Notes: a model not told the origin generated them from the sequence alone. A stretch of 64,000 bases of DNA from Dehalococcoidia bacterium (GCA_021462855.1 JAJTXQ010000041.1:1-64000), one strand, 5' to 3'; numbered from the stretch's first letter, positions 8,529 through 17,677 are shown. A program made the numbers and translations.

Positions 8529-9299
8529 TTACAGCCGCGCGAGCCACTCCGTCATCGCCGCGTTCACAGCGGCAGGATGCTCCATCGGCGACAGGTGGCC
8601 GGCGTCCGGGATCACGACGAGCTTCACGTCCGGGATGGTGCCGGCCATGCGCTCGGCGTCGGCGACGGGCGTGATCACGTCGTCGTGTCCGACGATGACG
8701 AGCGCCGGACAGACGATCGCTGACAGGTCGCCGGACGAATCCGGCCGCTCCGCCATCGCCTTCAGCGCGCCGATGATGCCCTCCTGCGTCGCGCCGCCCT
8801 CGACATCGAGCACCGCCTGCACGACATCCGGCCGGCCGCTGAGCGTGGCGTCGGCCACGAGGCGCGGCAGCATCGCCTCGATGACGATGCCCTTGCCCTC
8901 GGACCGCACGCGGTCGGCGAGCGCATACCGTCCCTTCTTTGCCTCGGCGCCGTCGGCCTCGGCTTTGGTGTCGACGAGCATCAACCCCCGTACGCGCGCC
9001 GCGTGCCGCCGCATGAACGCGAGCGCGATGTATCCGCCCATCGAGAACCCGCCGAGGACGACGCGGTCCGCGCCGAGCGCGTCGATGAGCGCGAGCAGGT
9101 CGTCGGCGGCCTCGTCGACCGACGCGATGGCGCCGGGCGTGCGCCCGAAGCCGCGCAGGTCCGGCGCGACGGCGCGCCACGCGCCCGTGCCGAGCGCGGG
9201 CAGCTGCGCGCGCCACATCGCCGCCGTGAGCGGGAACCCGTGCACCAGCACGACCGTTTCGCGGCCGCTGCCCCATGATTCGTATGCCAGTTCAGCCAT
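8529..9299 (-). CDS. Alpha/beta hydrolase, serine nucleophile
   Basis: A 256-residue alpha/beta hydrolase. VVLVHGFPLTAAMW carries the oxyanion hole, LGGFSMGGYIAL the nucleophile Ser, and DAGHLSPMEHP the catalytic His; the acid is probably in IVGHDDVITPV. Overall organisation and size resemble 3-oxoadipate enol-lactonase and related esterases, but the substrate is not predictable. A strong GGAGGAG site precedes the ATG at 9299. It starts 28 bases after the gmk stop and is likely the last gene of the long minus-strand operon beginning at 13436. Confidence 0.9.
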   Translation of the reverse strand: MAELAYESWGSGRETVVLVHGFPLTAAMWRAQLPALGTGAWRAVAPDLRGFGRTPGAIASVDEAADDLLALIDALGADRVVLGGFSMGGYIALAFMRRHAARVRGLMLVDTKAEADGAEAKKGRYALADRVRSEGKGIVIEAMLPRLVADATLSGRPDVVQAVLDVEGGATQEGIIGALKAMAERPDSSGDLSAIVCPALVIVGHDDVITPVADAERMAGTIPDVKLVVIPDAGHLSPMEHPAAVNAAMTEWLARL

Positions 9300-9327
9300 G
9301 TGTGCCGCTCCTCCCCGTCCCTTCGCG

Positions 9328-9939
9328 CTACGCGCGCAGTCGCTTGGCGTCCAGCGCCTCCGCCAGGCGGTCGACGGTGGCGCCGAGCTTCCCCGGCTCG
9401 TTGACGATCACGTAGGTGAATTCGTGCCGGCGTGCCATCTCGTCGCGCGCGGTGGCGAGGCGCCGCGCGATGCGCTCGTCGTCGTCCGAGCCGCGCGCGC
9501 GGATGCGCTCCTCCAGCTCGTCGAGCGACGAAGGCGCGATGAACACGAGCACCGCATCCGGCATCAGCCGCTTGATCGAGGCGGCGCCCTGCACGTCGGT
9601 GCGCACGAAGACGTCGATGCCCGATGCGAGCCTGTCGGCGACCTGCTGGCGCGGCACGCCGTAGTGGCGGCCGTAGACGAGCGCGTGCTCGAGCAGCCCG
9701 TGCTCTGCGATCAGCCGCTCGAACTCGGCATCGGTGACGAAGTGGTAATCGATGCCGTCGCGCTCGCCGTCGCGCGGCGGCCGCGTCGTGCACGTCACGA
9801 CGCGGTGGAACGCGTGCCCGCGCCGCGCCAGCTCGTCGAGCACGGCGTCCTTTCCCGCGCCCGATGGCCCGGACAGCACGACGAGCAGCGGCCGGCGGCC
9901 GGCGGCCTCGCGCGCCTCCGTGCGCCGTGCCTCGCTCAT
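9328..9939 (-). CDS. gmk: Guanylate kinase
   Basis: Converts GMP to GDP with ATP. The P-loop LSGPSGAGKDAVLDEL near residue 22 is followed by the GMP-binding region TTRPPRDGERDGIDYHFVT and YGRHYGVPRQQV, and by the lid Arg-rich segment RIRARGSDDDERIARRL. The 203-residue length fits. The start codon overlaps the aroA stop by four bases (ATGA), so it is translationally coupled to aroA. About 18 residues precede the first strand, a slightly long but common N-terminus. Confidence 0.95.
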   Translation of the reverse strand: MSEARRTEAREAAGRRPLLVVLSGPSGAGKDAVLDELARRGHAFHRVVTCTTRPPRDGERDGIDYHFVTDAEFERLIAEHGLLEHALVYGRHYGVPRQQVADRLASGIDVFVRTDVQGAASIKRLMPDAVLVFIAPSSLDELEERIRARGSDDDERIARRLATARDEMARRHEFTYVIVNEPGKLGATVDRLAEALDAKRLRA

Positions 9940-11219
9940 GCGCGCAGCCGCTCCAGGTCGTCCCAGAACGCCGGGTACGACACGCTGACCGCCTCCGCGC
10001 CGTCGATGCGCACATCGCCCGTGCCGCAGAGCGCGGCGACCGCAAGCGCCATCGCCAGGCGGTGGTCGCCGAATGACCGCACCGCCCCGCCGCCGATCGC
10101 GCCGCCCTCGATAGCCATGCCGTTGTCGCGTTCCTCGACTCGCACGCCGAGCGCCTGCAGCTGCGAGGCCGTCGTGGCGATGCGGTCGGACTCCTTGACG
10201 CGCAACTCCCCGGCGTCGCGCACCTCCGTCGTGCCGGCGGCGCGGGCAGCGGCCACCGCGAGCGCGGGCGCCTCATCGATCATCCGCGCCACGGTGTCGC
10301 CCGCGACGACCACGCCCTCGAGCCGGGACGAGCGCACGACGATGTCCGCGACCGGCTCACCGCCCACCGTCCGCTCCTCGCCGGTGCTGATGTCGCCGCC
10401 CATCGCACGCAACGCGTCGATCAGCCCCGTGCGCGTCGGGTTGATGCCGACGCCGGTCAGCGTGATCTCCGCATCCGGATGCGCCAGTCCGGCGACGATC
10501 CAGAACGCCGCGGCGGAGATGTCGTTCGGCACGCGCATCGACAGCGGCGAGAGCGCGGCGGCCGGGCGAATGCTCACCGCGGCGCCCTCGCGGCGCACGT
10601 GCGCGCCCATCGCCGCGAGCATGCGTTCGGTGTGGTCGCGCGCGGGCGCCGGTTCCTCGACGATCGTCTCGCCTTCGGCGTAGAGGCCGGCGAGCAACAC
10701 GGCTGACTTCACCTGCGCGCTCGCGACGGGCATGGCGTAGCGGATGCCGCGCAGCGCGCCGCCGCGCACGGAGACCGGGGCCAGCCGCCCGCCGTCGCGC
10801 CCGTCGATGCGCGCGCCCATCTGGCGCAGCGGCTCGGCGACGCGCGCCATTGGCCGCGTGCGCAGCGATGCATCGCCGGTCAGCACGCTGTGGACATCGT
10901 ATCCAGCGAGTACGCCGCACATCAGGCGCATGGTCGTGCCGGAGTTGCCGCAGTCGAGCACGCCATCGGCCTCGCGCAGCCCGCGCAGTCCGGCGCCGCG
11001 CACGCGCAGCGTCGCGCCATCGAGCGACCAGTCGGCGCCGAGCTGCCGCAGCACGGCGAGCGTCGACATGCAGTCATCGCCGGGGAGGAAGTTGTGCACG
11101 GCCGCCTCGCCCGACGCGAGCGCGTTGAGCATCGCTGCCCGATGCGAGACCGACTTGTCGCCCGGCACGGATATCGTCCCGCGCAGGCGGCGCGCCGGCG
11201 AGATCGTTCGGGTGGTCAC
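9936..11219 (-). CDS. aroA: 3-phosphoshikimate 1-carboxyvinyltransferase (EPSP synthase)
   Basis: Transfers enolpyruvate from PEP to shikimate-3-phosphate in the aromatic amino acid pathway. Key motifs are PGDKSVSHRAAM near the N-terminus, CGNSGTTMRLM, RPMARVAEPLRQMG, the catalytic Asp/Glu region KESDRIATTASQL and FGDHRLAMAL near the C-terminus. The GNSGTT form and the overall pattern resemble Bacillus-type (class II) enzymes. At 427 residues it is full length. The GTG start at 11219 overlaps the tyrA TGA as GTGA, and the stop overlaps gmk; the triplet tyrA-aroA-gmk is therefore tightly coupled. The start is set by the overlap and by the conserved start of the first domain 12 residues later. 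Confidence 0.95.
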   Translation of the reverse strand: MTTRTISPARRLRGTISVPGDKSVSHRAAMLNALASGEAAVHNFLPGDDCMSTLAVLRQLGADWSLDGATLRVRGAGLRGLREADGVLDCGNSGTTMRLMCGVLAGYDVHSVLTGDASLRTRPMARVAEPLRQMGARIDGRDGGRLAPVSVRGGALRGIRYAMPVASAQVKSAVLLAGLYAEGETIVEEPAPARDHTERMLAAMGAHVRREGAAVSIRPAAALSPLSMRVPNDISAAAFWIVAGLAHPDAEITLTGVGINPTRTGLIDALRAMGGDISTGEERTVGGEPVADIVVRSSRLEGVVVAGDTVARMIDEAPALAVAAARAAGTTEVRDAGELRVKESDRIATTASQLQALGVRVEERDNGMAIEGGAIGGGAVRSFGDHRLAMALAVAALCGTGDVRIDGAEAVSVSYPAFWDDLERLRA

Positions 11220-12217
11220 GGGCGCTTGCCCTCGGCGCGATCCTCGGCGGCGCGGACGATCTCCTCCTGTTTGCGCATGAACTCCGCCACGCGCGAGCCG
11301 AGCAGGAAGTCGCTGAGACTGACCTTCGGCAGCGCCTGCGCCTGGTGGCGCATCGGCGGGCCGTCGGCGAGGTAGTTGTCGCGCTCGATCTGCGCGCGCA
11401 TGAAGGTGCCGAGGAGGTGCTTCGCATCTTCGCCGGCGATCGCCGCGCGGTAGCGGCGCAGCTCTTGCTCGAAGCGGTCGATCCAGTGCAGCACGTTCTC
11501 GCGGTTCGTCGTCATGATGTCGTGCGCCATCTCCGGCGAGCCCGATGCGAGCCGCGTCGTGTCGCGGAAGCCGCTCGAGGCGAGGGCGGCCAGCTCGGGC
11601 CACGCCGCGCTGCCGAACGCCATCGAGAACAAGGCCGACGACAGCACGAGCGGCAGGTGGCTGATCGCCGCGACGTAGCTGTCGTGCTCCTCGGCATCCA
11701 TGAACATCGGCTCGGCGCCGGCCGCCTGCGCGAGGCCGACGACGAGGGGTATCGCGCCATCGCTCGCATCGACCGCCGGCGAGATTACCCACGGCTTGCC
11801 GCGGAACAGCTCCGCATCCGCCGCGTCGATGCCCTGGCGCTCCTTGCCGGCCATCGGGTGCCCGCCGACGAAGCTGGCGTGCGCGGGCAGCGACTCCTTC
11901 GCCCAGCGCGCCACGAGCGCCTTGGAGCTGCCGGCGTCGGTGACGGTCGCGCCCTCGGCGAGCGCGGGGGCGATCTCGGCGAAGACGTCGCGCGTCGTCA
12001 CCAAGGGCGCGGCGACGATCACGAGCCGGGCGCCGCGCGCCGCGTCCGCGGCATCGCGAGCTTCGACATCGATCGCGCCGGCCTTGCGTGCCTTCTGCGC
12101 CGTCTGCCGGCTGCGCGCGACGCCGGCGATCTCGATGTCGCGGATGCCGGCGGCCTTGAGCGCGAGCCCGATCGACCCGCCGATCAGCCCCAGCCCGATG
12201 ATCGCGATGCGTTCCAC
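11216..12217 (-). CDS. tyrA: Prephenate/arogenate dehydrogenase
   Basis: NAD(P)-dependent oxidative decarboxylation of prephenate or arogenate toward tyrosine. The N-terminus VERIAIIGLGLIGGSIGLALK is the Rossmann dinucleotide fold; FVGGHPMAGKERQG carries the catalytic His; SHLPLVLSSALF begins the helical dimerisation domain. At 333 residues it lacks a separate ACT domain, so feedback control by tyrosine through ACT is unlikely. The GTG start is preceded by GGAGG. The stop overlaps the aroA start. The C-terminal 45 residues are charged and helical (LLGSRVAEFMRKQEEIVR). Confidence 0.94.
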   Translation of the reverse strand: MERIAIIGLGLIGGSIGLALKAAGIRDIEIAGVARSRQTAQKARKAGAIDVEARDAADAARGARLVIVAAPLVTTRDVFAEIAPALAEGATVTDAGSSKALVARWAKESLPAHASFVGGHPMAGKERQGIDAADAELFRGKPWVISPAVDASDGAIPLVVGLAQAAGAEPMFMDAEEHDSYVAAISHLPLVLSSALFSMAFGSAAWPELAALASSGFRDTTRLASGSPEMAHDIMTTNRENVLHWIDRFEQELRRYRAAIAGEDAKHLLGTFMRAQIERDNYLADGPPMRHQAQALPKVSLSDFLLGSRVAEFMRKQEEIVRAAEDRAEGKRP

Positions 12218-12231
12218 GGCGGCCTCCTCGC

Positions 12232-12723
12232 CTACATCTCGTCGGCGGCCTGCAGAAGCGCGAGGCGCGCGTCCGGCGCCGGGGCGTCCTGCTGCCTGAT
12301 CATACGCACAACGTCGGCGCTGGCGCCCGCTTCGGCGGCCATCCGCGCGCCAAGTTCCGGATGGTGCCGCAGCCGCCAGAACGCCCGCCGCCACGCCGCG
12401 CCGCGTTCCGCCGCGATGACGCCGCACAGCGCATCGGGCAGCGCCACGTGCGCCACGCGCTGCCAGAGCGCGATGGCGCCCTTGCCGCAGTCGTGGAGGA
12501 GCGCCGCCGCGCACAGGTCGCGGTCGTCGGCGCGGCCGCCGGCGGCCAGCACGCGCCGCAGGACGACGATCCCGTGCCGCTGGTCGCGCAGCGTCATCGA
12601 TTCAAACACCGGGCGCAGCGGCTGATCGAGGTGCCGGTATGCATCCTCGCGGTCCGCGGGCGTGACGCGGGGGCGCAGCGCGCCGAAGAACTGCCGGGCG
12701 CGGTGCCATGCGCGGCCGGTCAC
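12232..12723 (-). CDS. HD-domain phosphohydrolase-like protein
   Basis: A 163-residue protein with an HD metal-dependent phosphohydrolase motif: LCAAALLHDCGKGAIALW contains the His-Asp dyad, and FWRLRHHPELGARMA provides downstream His residues of the HDIG-type fold. The start at 12723 is a GTG that overlaps the M50 protease stop as GTGA; this is the same coupling seen at tyrA/aroA. It ends 14 bases before tyrA. Substrates of stand-alone HD proteins include nucleotides and cyclic dinucleotides; nothing here points to one. Location in the middle of an operon with aromatic and nucleotide genes is not informative. Confidence 0.8.
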   Translation of the reverse strand: MTGRAWHRARQFFGALRPRVTPADREDAYRHLDQPLRPVFESMTLRDQRHGIVVLRRVLAAGGRADDRDLCAAALLHDCGKGAIALWQRVAHVALPDALCGVIAAERGAAWRRAFWRLRHHPELGARMAAEAGASADVVRMIRQQDAPAPDARLALLQAADEM

Positions 12724-13436
12724 GCGCCTGTCAGCAGGTGCACGAGCCACCGCACCGACGGCCCGAGGACGTCGGCGAGCGGGTTGACGCTCGGCAGCAC
12801 GAGCGGGACGAAGATCAGCGCCATCAGGATGCCCGGCCCGTAGCGTGCGAGCTTGGCGAACTCGTCGGAGACGGCCTCCGGGAGCACGCCGACGGCGACC
12901 TTGAAGCCATCGAGCGGGTGGATCGGCAGCAGGTTGAACACGCCGAGGATGCAGTTGAGGTACACGGCGCCGGTGAGGAACAGGCCCAGGTACTCCTCCT
13001 GCGTCTGCACGCGCGCCTCGAAGAACGACGCCGGCCAGCCGGCGAGCGGGTTGATGTACGGGGCGTAGCCGAGCTTGATCGGCAGCGCCAGCAGCGCCGC
13101 CGCCGCGAAGTTCGACGCCGGCCCGGCGAGCGAGACGAGCAGCGTCGCCGTCTTGGGGTTGACGCGCAGGCCGAACGGGTTGAACTGCACCGGCTTGCCC
13201 CACCCGACCCCGATGAACAGCATCATGAACGTGCCCGCCGGGTCGAGATGCGCGAGCGGGTTGAGCGTGACGCGCCCCTGGCGCGCCGGAAGCGTGTCGC
13301 CGAGGCTATCGGCCATGAACGCGTGGCAGAACTCGTGGAACGCGATGCCAATCAGCAGCGCGAACAGCGTCGAGGCGACCAGCACCAGGAACAGCCCCAT
13401 GTTGCTGTCGATGAGGTCGGCGTGGATGAGGATCAA
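12720..13436 (-). CDS. Site-2 protease family (M50) membrane metallopeptidase
   Basis: A 238-residue integral membrane zinc protease. The HEFCH motif (HExxH) is at residues 34-38 within the first long hydrophobic segment, and the second conserved motif NLLPIHPLDGFKV, contributing an Asp ligand, is near residue 175. This is the compact type without PDZ domain, similar to the Bacillus/Chloroflexi group of unknown substrate. Promoter-like TAAGCT (extended -10, TGnTAAGCT, complement of 13467-13472) lies 24-30 bases upstream, and the gene is first in the operon running to 8529. Intramembrane signalling by proteolysis is the family role; the target is unknown. Confidence 0.88.
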   Translation of the reverse strand: MILIHADLIDSNMGLFLVLVASTLFALLIGIAFHEFCHAFMADSLGDTLPARQGRVTLNPLAHLDPAGTFMMLFIGVGWGKPVQFNPFGLRVNPKTATLLVSLAGPASNFAAAALLALPIKLGYAPYINPLAGWPASFFEARVQTQEEYLGLFLTGAVYLNCILGVFNLLPIHPLDGFKVAVGVLPEAVSDEFAKLARYGPGILMALIFVPLVLPSVNPLADVLGPSVRWLVHLLTGA

Positions 13437-13466
13437 ACGAGGGGCGCCTTTCGCTTCGGTGAGTCC

Positions 13467-13472
13467 AGCTTA
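13467..13472 (-). promoter_or_regulatory. Extended -10 promoter of the M50-tyrA-aroA-gmk operon
   Basis: Minus-strand TGCTAAGCT, an extended -10 (TGn plus TAAGCT), about 31 bases before the M50 start codon. No clear -35 is seen. Confidence 0.45.
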
Positions 13473-13547
13473 GCATGCTCGCTTGACGCCCCGAATCGCC
13501 TGCGGAATCCGCAACGCGGCGCCGCCGCAGCGCTCCCGCGCCCGATC

Positions 13548-13553
13548 TATGCT
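13548..13553 (+). promoter_or_regulatory. -10 box for 2TM-domain gene
   Basis: TATGCT 24 bases upstream of the ATG at 13577; a good AGGAGG ribosome binding site (13565-13570) lies between. Confidence 0.45.
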
Positions 13554-13576
13554 TGATACGAAGCAGGAGGTCGGCC

Positions 13577-14008
13577 ATGTCACGCGATCGCGACGAGTTC
13601 GAGGGCATCGACATCAGCGGGCCGTGGGGTGGTGTGCGGATCGGCGCCGGCGGCGTGCGCGTCGGCGGCTCGTGGGACGATGAAGACGACGACCGTGAGG
13701 TGCGGCGCATCCGCCGGCGCGTGCGGCGGCGTCTCGGCTTCTTCCGGCATTTCGGGACCTACATCGTGGTCGTCGGTGTGCTCGCGCTGCTCGATGGCGC
13801 GACGGGCGGCGGTTGGTGGGTGCAGTGGCTGGCGATCATCTGGGGCGCGTTCCTCGCCCTCGAGTTCATGTCGACGTTTGTCTCGCCGCGCCTCTGGGGC
13901 CGCGATGTCGAGGAACGGATGGTGCGCCGCGAGCTGGAGCGCCGCCGCGGCCGCGTCACCGTCACACGGCCGCCGGCCGACATGCCGCCGGATCAGCCTG
14001 ACGCGTAA
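13577..14008 (+). CDS. 2TM-domain membrane protein
   Basis: A 143-residue protein with an acidic, Gly-rich N-terminus (WGGVRIGAGGVRVGG followed by DDEDDD), an Arg-rich stretch RRIRRRVRRRLGFFRH and two transmembrane helices (about residues 62-77 and 86-105), followed by a positively charged cytoplasmic tail. This matches the 2TM domain family. An AGGAGG box seven bases before the ATG fixes the start. Function is unknown; in other genomes the domain is sometimes attached to histidine kinases. It is monocistronic and converges on mreB. Confidence 0.8.
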   Translation: MSRDRDEFEGIDISGPWGGVRIGAGGVRVGGSWDDEDDDREVRRIRRRVRRRLGFFRHFGTYIVVVGVLALLDGATGGGWWVQWLAIIWGAFLALEFMSTFVSPRLWGRDVEERMVRRELERRRGRVTVTRPPADMPPDQPDA

Positions 14009-14021
14009 GCCGGCGCCGTGA

Positions 14022-14040
14022 GGCGCGGTATTCCCGCGCC
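14022..14040. terminator. GC hairpin between convergent genes
   Basis: GGCGCGG and CCGCGCC pair around a TATTC loop between the 2TM gene and mreB. There is no T-tract, so it is only a possible terminator for either strand. Confidence 0.35.
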
Positions 14041-14050
14041 GGGCGGCGGG

Positions 14051-15085
14051 TCAATAGCTCGCGACGAGCGTCTCTTCTTCCGTCGGCAGGCTGCGCTTGA
14101 TCACGTCGAGGTACTCGAGCGCGACGCCGGCGCCGATCGCGACGCAGTCCATCGGGTTCTCTGCCACCTGGCACGGGATGCCGGTCTCCTGTGTCAGCAG
14201 GATGTCGAGGTGGCGCAGCAGGGCGGTGCCGCCCGTCAGCACGATGCCGCGGTCGATGACGTCGGACGCGAGCTCGGGCGGCGTGCGCTCGAGCACCGTC
14301 CGCACGACCGACACGATCGTGCCGAGGTTATCCTGGATCGCCGCGGTCACGTCGCTGGAGTGCACGGTGATCGTCTTCGGCAGGCCGGTGATCTGGTCGC
14401 GGCCGCGCACCTCCATCGACAGGTCCTCGTCGAGCGGCACCGCGGCGCCGATCGCGATCTTCACTTCTTCCGCCGTGCGCTCGCCGACGAGCAGGTTGTA
14501 GCGCCGCTTGATGTAGGCGACGATCGAATCATCGAGCCGGTCGCCGGCGACACGCACGCTCTCGCTCACGACGATCCCGTACATGGAGATCACCGCCGCC
14601 TCGGTGCGGCCGCCGCCGATGTCGACGACCATGTTTCCGCTCGGTGAGTTGATCGGGATGCGCGCGCCGATCGCCGCGGCCAGCGGCTCCGGCACCAGGT
14701 GCACCGGCCGGCGCCCGCCCGCCTGCTCCGCGGCGTCGCGCACGGCGCGCTGTTCCACGCTCGTCACGCCGGCGGGGATGCACACCATGATCTCGGGTTT
14801 GATGATGTTCAGGCGCCCGACGACGCGCGAGATGAAGTACCGCAGCATCGCCTCGGTGATCAGGTAGTCGGCGATCACGCCGTCGCGCATCGGGCGGATG
14901 ACCGAGATGCTGCCGGGGACGCGGCCCATCATCTCCTGCGCCTCGCGGCCGACGGCGACGACGGTGTTGTCGCGGTTCGCCAGCGCGACGACCGAAGGCT
15001 CCTTGACGACGATCCCGCGGCCTTTCACGTACACCAGCACGTTCGCCGTGCCGAGGTCTATGCCGATCCGCTTCGGAAGAAGCAT
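14051..15085 (-). CDS. mreB: Rod-shape determining actin homologue MreB
   Basis: A 344-residue actin-family ATPase that organises wall synthesis along the inner membrane. The phosphate 1 motif is [16 protein letters not shown], phosphate 2 is [16 protein letters not shown], and the adenosine motif is [15 protein letters not shown]. The start at 15085 is supported by a GGAGAGGGTGGAGGG site and by the conserved N-terminus. It follows murA by 91 bases on the same strand, so murA-mreB may be one transcript linking precursor synthesis and shape. The usual mreC and mreD partners are absent downstream. Together with murA and alr it indicates a peptidoglycan wall. Confidence 0.95.
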   Translation of the reverse strand: MLLPKRIGIDLGTANVLVYVKGRGIVVKEPSVVALANRDNTVVAVGREAQEMMGRVPGSISVIRPMRDGVIADYLITEAMLRYFISRVVGRLNIIKPEIMVCIPAGVTSVEQRAVRDAAEQAGGRRPVHLVPEPLAAAIGARIPINSPSGNMVVDIGGGRTEAAVISMYGIVVSESVRVAGDRLDDSIVAYIKRRYNLLVGERTAEEVKIAIGAAVPLDEDLSMEVRGRDQITGLPKTITVHSSDVTAAIQDNLGTIVSVVRTVLERTPPELASDVIDRGIVLTGGTALLRHLDILLTQETGIPCQVAENPMDCVAIGAGVALEYLDVIKRSLPTEEETLVASY

Positions 15086-15176
15086 CTGCCCTCCACCCTC
15101 TCCGGGGAACCTGCCGGGAAGTCTGCGCGATACCGGGGACGCGGGGTGCCCCCTGCGCACCGGCCAGCGTAACGGA

Positions 15177-16436
15177 CTACGCCCGTTCGATCGATGCGCC
15201 AAGCGCGCTGAGTTTAACATGCAACGCTTCGTGCGCACGGTCAATATGGAAGACGTCGCTGACTTCGGTCGTGCCTTCGGCGACGAGTCCGGCGAGCACG
15301 CACGCGGTGCCGGCGCGCACGTCGAGCGCCTTCACCGGCGCCGCCGACAGGCGCGTCGGGCCGCTGATGATCGCCGTCTGGCCGGCGGTGATCACATCGG
15401 CGCCCATCTTTCGCAGTTCGCCGATGTACAGCATGCGGTTGTCGAACACGCGCTCGTTGATCGTGCTGACGCCGCGCGCCTGCGTCAGGAACGCCGCCAG
15501 CGGGGGGTGCAGGTCCGTCGCCAGGCCCGGGTACGGCACCGCCTGCGCGCCGATCGCGCGGTAGTCGCCGCTGCCCCGCACGCGCATACCAGCATCCGTC
15601 GGCTCGATCTCGACGCCGGCCTCGCGCATCTTCGTGATCAGGGCGTCGAGATGCTCCGGGATCGCTTCCTCGATCTCGACCTCGCCGCTGGTGATCGCGG
15701 CCGCGAGCGCGAACGTGCCGGCCTCCAGCCGGTCGGGGATGACGCGGTGCTCGACGCCACCGAGCTCGCGCACGCCATTGATGCGCACGGTGTGCGTGCC
15801 GGCGCCGCTGATGCTCGCGCCCATCGCGTTCAGCATGTCGGCGAGGCTCGCGACCTCGGGCTCGCTCGCCGCGTTGATGATCGTCGTGGGACCGTCGGCG
15901 AGGGCGGCTGCCAGCATCACGTTCAGCGTGCCCATGACGCTCGGGTAGTCGAGCACGACGCGCCCGCCGCGCAGCCCGTCCGGCGCCGTCGCGACGAACA
16001 TCGCCTCGCGCCGCGCTACATCCGCGCCGATCGTGCGGAAGCCCGAGAGGTGCACATCGAGCGGGCGGATGCCGATGACGTCGCCGCCGGGCGGCGGGCA
16101 CGCCGCGCGGCGGAACCGCCCGAGCAGCGATCCCATGACGAGGAATCCGGCGCGGATGGGCGTCGCCAGGCTCGCCGGCACGTCGAGCTTGTCGATGTTG
16201 GCGCAGTTGATGCGCAGCGACGACGGGCCTTCGTGCGCGACGGTCGCGCCGAGATACTCCAGGAGCTCTTCCATGCGACGCACGTCACCGATGGCAGGGA
16301 CGTTGTGCAGCACCACGTCGGCCGCCGTGAGCAGCGCGGCCGCAATCGCGTAGTCGGCGGCGTTCTTCGACCCGCTGATGCGCACGCGGCCCTTGAGCCG
16401 GGCCCCCCCGGTGATGCGGAAGCGCGCGTCTGTCAT
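15177..16436 (-). CDS. murA: UDP-N-acetylglucosamine 1-carboxyvinyltransferase with Asp in place of the fosfomycin-target Cys
   Basis: First committed step of peptidoglycan synthesis: enolpyruvyl transfer from PEP to UDP-GlcNAc. Conserved features are [11 protein letters not shown] (Lys24-Asn25), [21 protein letters not shown] (catalytic Asp region) and the C-terminal [13 protein letters not shown]. At 419 residues it is full length. In the mobile active-site loop the sequence is [14 protein letters not shown], where Asp119 takes the place of the Cys (Cys115 in E. coli) that fosfomycin alkylates. The same natural replacement in Mycobacterium and Chlamydia enzymes keeps activity and gives intrinsic fosfomycin resistance. 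A TATCCT box eight bases before the ATG suggests a leaderless message. Confidence 0.95.
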   Translation of the reverse strand: MTDARFRITGGARLKGRVRISGSKNAADYAIAAALLTAADVVLHNVPAIGDVRRMEELLEYLGATVAHEGPSSLRINCANIDKLDVPASLATPIRAGFLVMGSLLGRFRRAACPPPGGDVIGIRPLDVHLSGFRTIGADVARREAMFVATAPDGLRGGRVVLDYPSVMGTLNVMLAAALADGPTTIINAASEPEVASLADMLNAMGASISGAGTHTVRINGVRELGGVEHRVIPDRLEAGTFALAAAITSGEVEIEEAIPEHLDALITKMREAGVEIEPTDAGMRVRGSGDYRAIGAQAVPYPGLATDLHPPLAAFLTQARGVSTINERVFDNRMLYIGELRKMGADVITAGQTAIISGPTRLSAAPVKALDVRAGTACVLAGLVAEGTTEVSDVFHIDRAHEALHVKLSALGASIERA

Positions 16437-16443
16437 CGCGTGC

Positions 16444-16449
16444 AGGATA
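16444..16449 (-). promoter_or_regulatory. -10 box of leaderless murA
   Basis: Minus-strand TATCCT with its last T eight bases from the murA ATG; no ribosome binding site between. Confidence 0.5.
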
Positions 16450-16622
16450 CCCGCTCCGCGGTTCGGCGGGGCGCCGTGGCGGGGGGGCTCCGCCGCGCTG
16501 CCGTACGGGCGGCGTACCGGCGATTTCTTGACGCCAGCGCACGCCACCGGCAGGGAACAAACGGCGGCGCGGCGGCGTCTTTCCGGTATCCCCGCCGGGG
16601 ATGATGAAGAGGAGGCACTCCA

Positions 16623-17615
16623 ATGTTCGGGACCATCCACAAGGGCCGGTGGATCGTTGCCGCAGCGCTCATCTCGGCGTTCGTGCTGGGCGCGGCGTGC
16701 TCATCGGCCGGCGACCCATCCTCGATCGACGGGTATTCGGCGGACGAAGACGGCGCCGGCGCGCCGCCGGTCGAGCGCATCGACAAGGCGACCGGGGAGA
16801 TGAACGGCTACGGCGGCGATGCCGTGCGCGAACCAGCGGCAGGCGCAGGGCAGGGCACGACGGCATCGGACGGCGGCAGCTCGCCGGTGGGTCTGCCGGC
16901 GCTGCTCGACCGCAAGATCATCCGCACCGCCACGCTCACGCTGGAGACGGACGCCGTCTCCGCGCGGTTCGAGGACGTGGGCAACATCGCCGCGGGCGCT
17001 GGTGGCTACATCGCCAGCTCGACGTTCGGCAAGAGCGAGGACCGCGATACGGCGTCGGTGACGGTCCGCGTGCCCGCCGACCGCTACCAGGACGCGCTGG
17101 TCCAGCTGCGCAAGCTCGGCGAGGTGAAGGGCGAGCAGTCGAACGCCAACGACGTCAGCGAGGAGTTCACCGACCTCGAGTCGCGCCTGCGCAACCTCGA
17201 TGCGACCGAGCGGCAGTACCTCGAGTTCCTGACGCGCGCGCAGGACATCAACGACGTGCTGACGGTGCAGGACCGCCTGAACGCGGTGCGCGCGGAGATC
17301 GAGCAGGTCAAGGGCCGCATCCAGCTCCTCGATCACCAGTCGGCGCTCGCGACGATCACGGTGCACCTGAACCCGCCGATCGCGAAGGCCGAGCCGAAGG
17401 ACGGCGGCGACACCATCACCAACCCGCTCGATGCGGCGGAGCGCGCGTTCGAGCGCTCGCTCGAGGTGTTGATCGGCGCCGGCATCGTCGTGGCCGCTGT
17501 GGCGGCGTTCTCGTGGTGGATCGTCCCGCTCGCCGCGCTCGGCCTGTGGCTGGGACGCCGGCAGGTGCGCGCAACGCGCGAGCGGACGGCGCCGCCCGCC
17601 GCGCCCGCGCCGTAA
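16623..17615 (+). CDS. DUF4349 lipoprotein
   Basis: A 330-residue membrane-anchored protein. The signal segment WIVAAALISAFVLGAACSS ends in a lipobox with Cys around residue 26. The DUF4349 domain spans about residues 95-265: DRKIIRTATLTLETDAV, a strand-rich segment, then a long coiled coil (SEEFTDLESRLRNLDATERQYLEF through AEIEQVKGRIQLLDHQ). A C-terminal transmembrane helix (about 278-310) is followed by a short basic tail. The family is widespread and of unknown function; similar proteins are membrane-tethered at both ends. An AGAGGAGG site upstream supports the ATG at 16623. It is divergent from murA. Confidence 0.88.
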   Translation: MFGTIHKGRWIVAAALISAFVLGAACSSAGDPSSIDGYSADEDGAGAPPVERIDKATGEMNGYGGDAVREPAAGAGQGTTASDGGSSPVGLPALLDRKIIRTATLTLETDAVSARFEDVGNIAAGAGGYIASSTFGKSEDRDTASVTVRVPADRYQDALVQLRKLGEVKGEQSNANDVSEEFTDLESRLRNLDATERQYLEFLTRAQDINDVLTVQDRLNAVRAEIEQVKGRIQLLDHQSALATITVHLNPPIAKAEPKDGGDTITNPLDAAERAFERSLEVLIGAGIVVAAVAAFSWWIVPLAALGLWLGRRQVRATRERTAPPAAPAP

Positions 17616-17640
17616 TGCAGTCGATCCTCCTTCACCGGGG

Positions 17641-17677
17641 CGGAACGAGGGTGCCTTCCGGCGCCCTCGCTCCGTTT
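17641..17677 (+). terminator. Intrinsic terminator after the DUF4349 gene
   Basis: Long hairpin CGGAACGAGGGTGCC / GGCGCCCTCGCTCCG around TTCC, one G-U pair and one bulge, followed by TTT. It ends the DUF4349 transcript. Confidence 0.65.
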
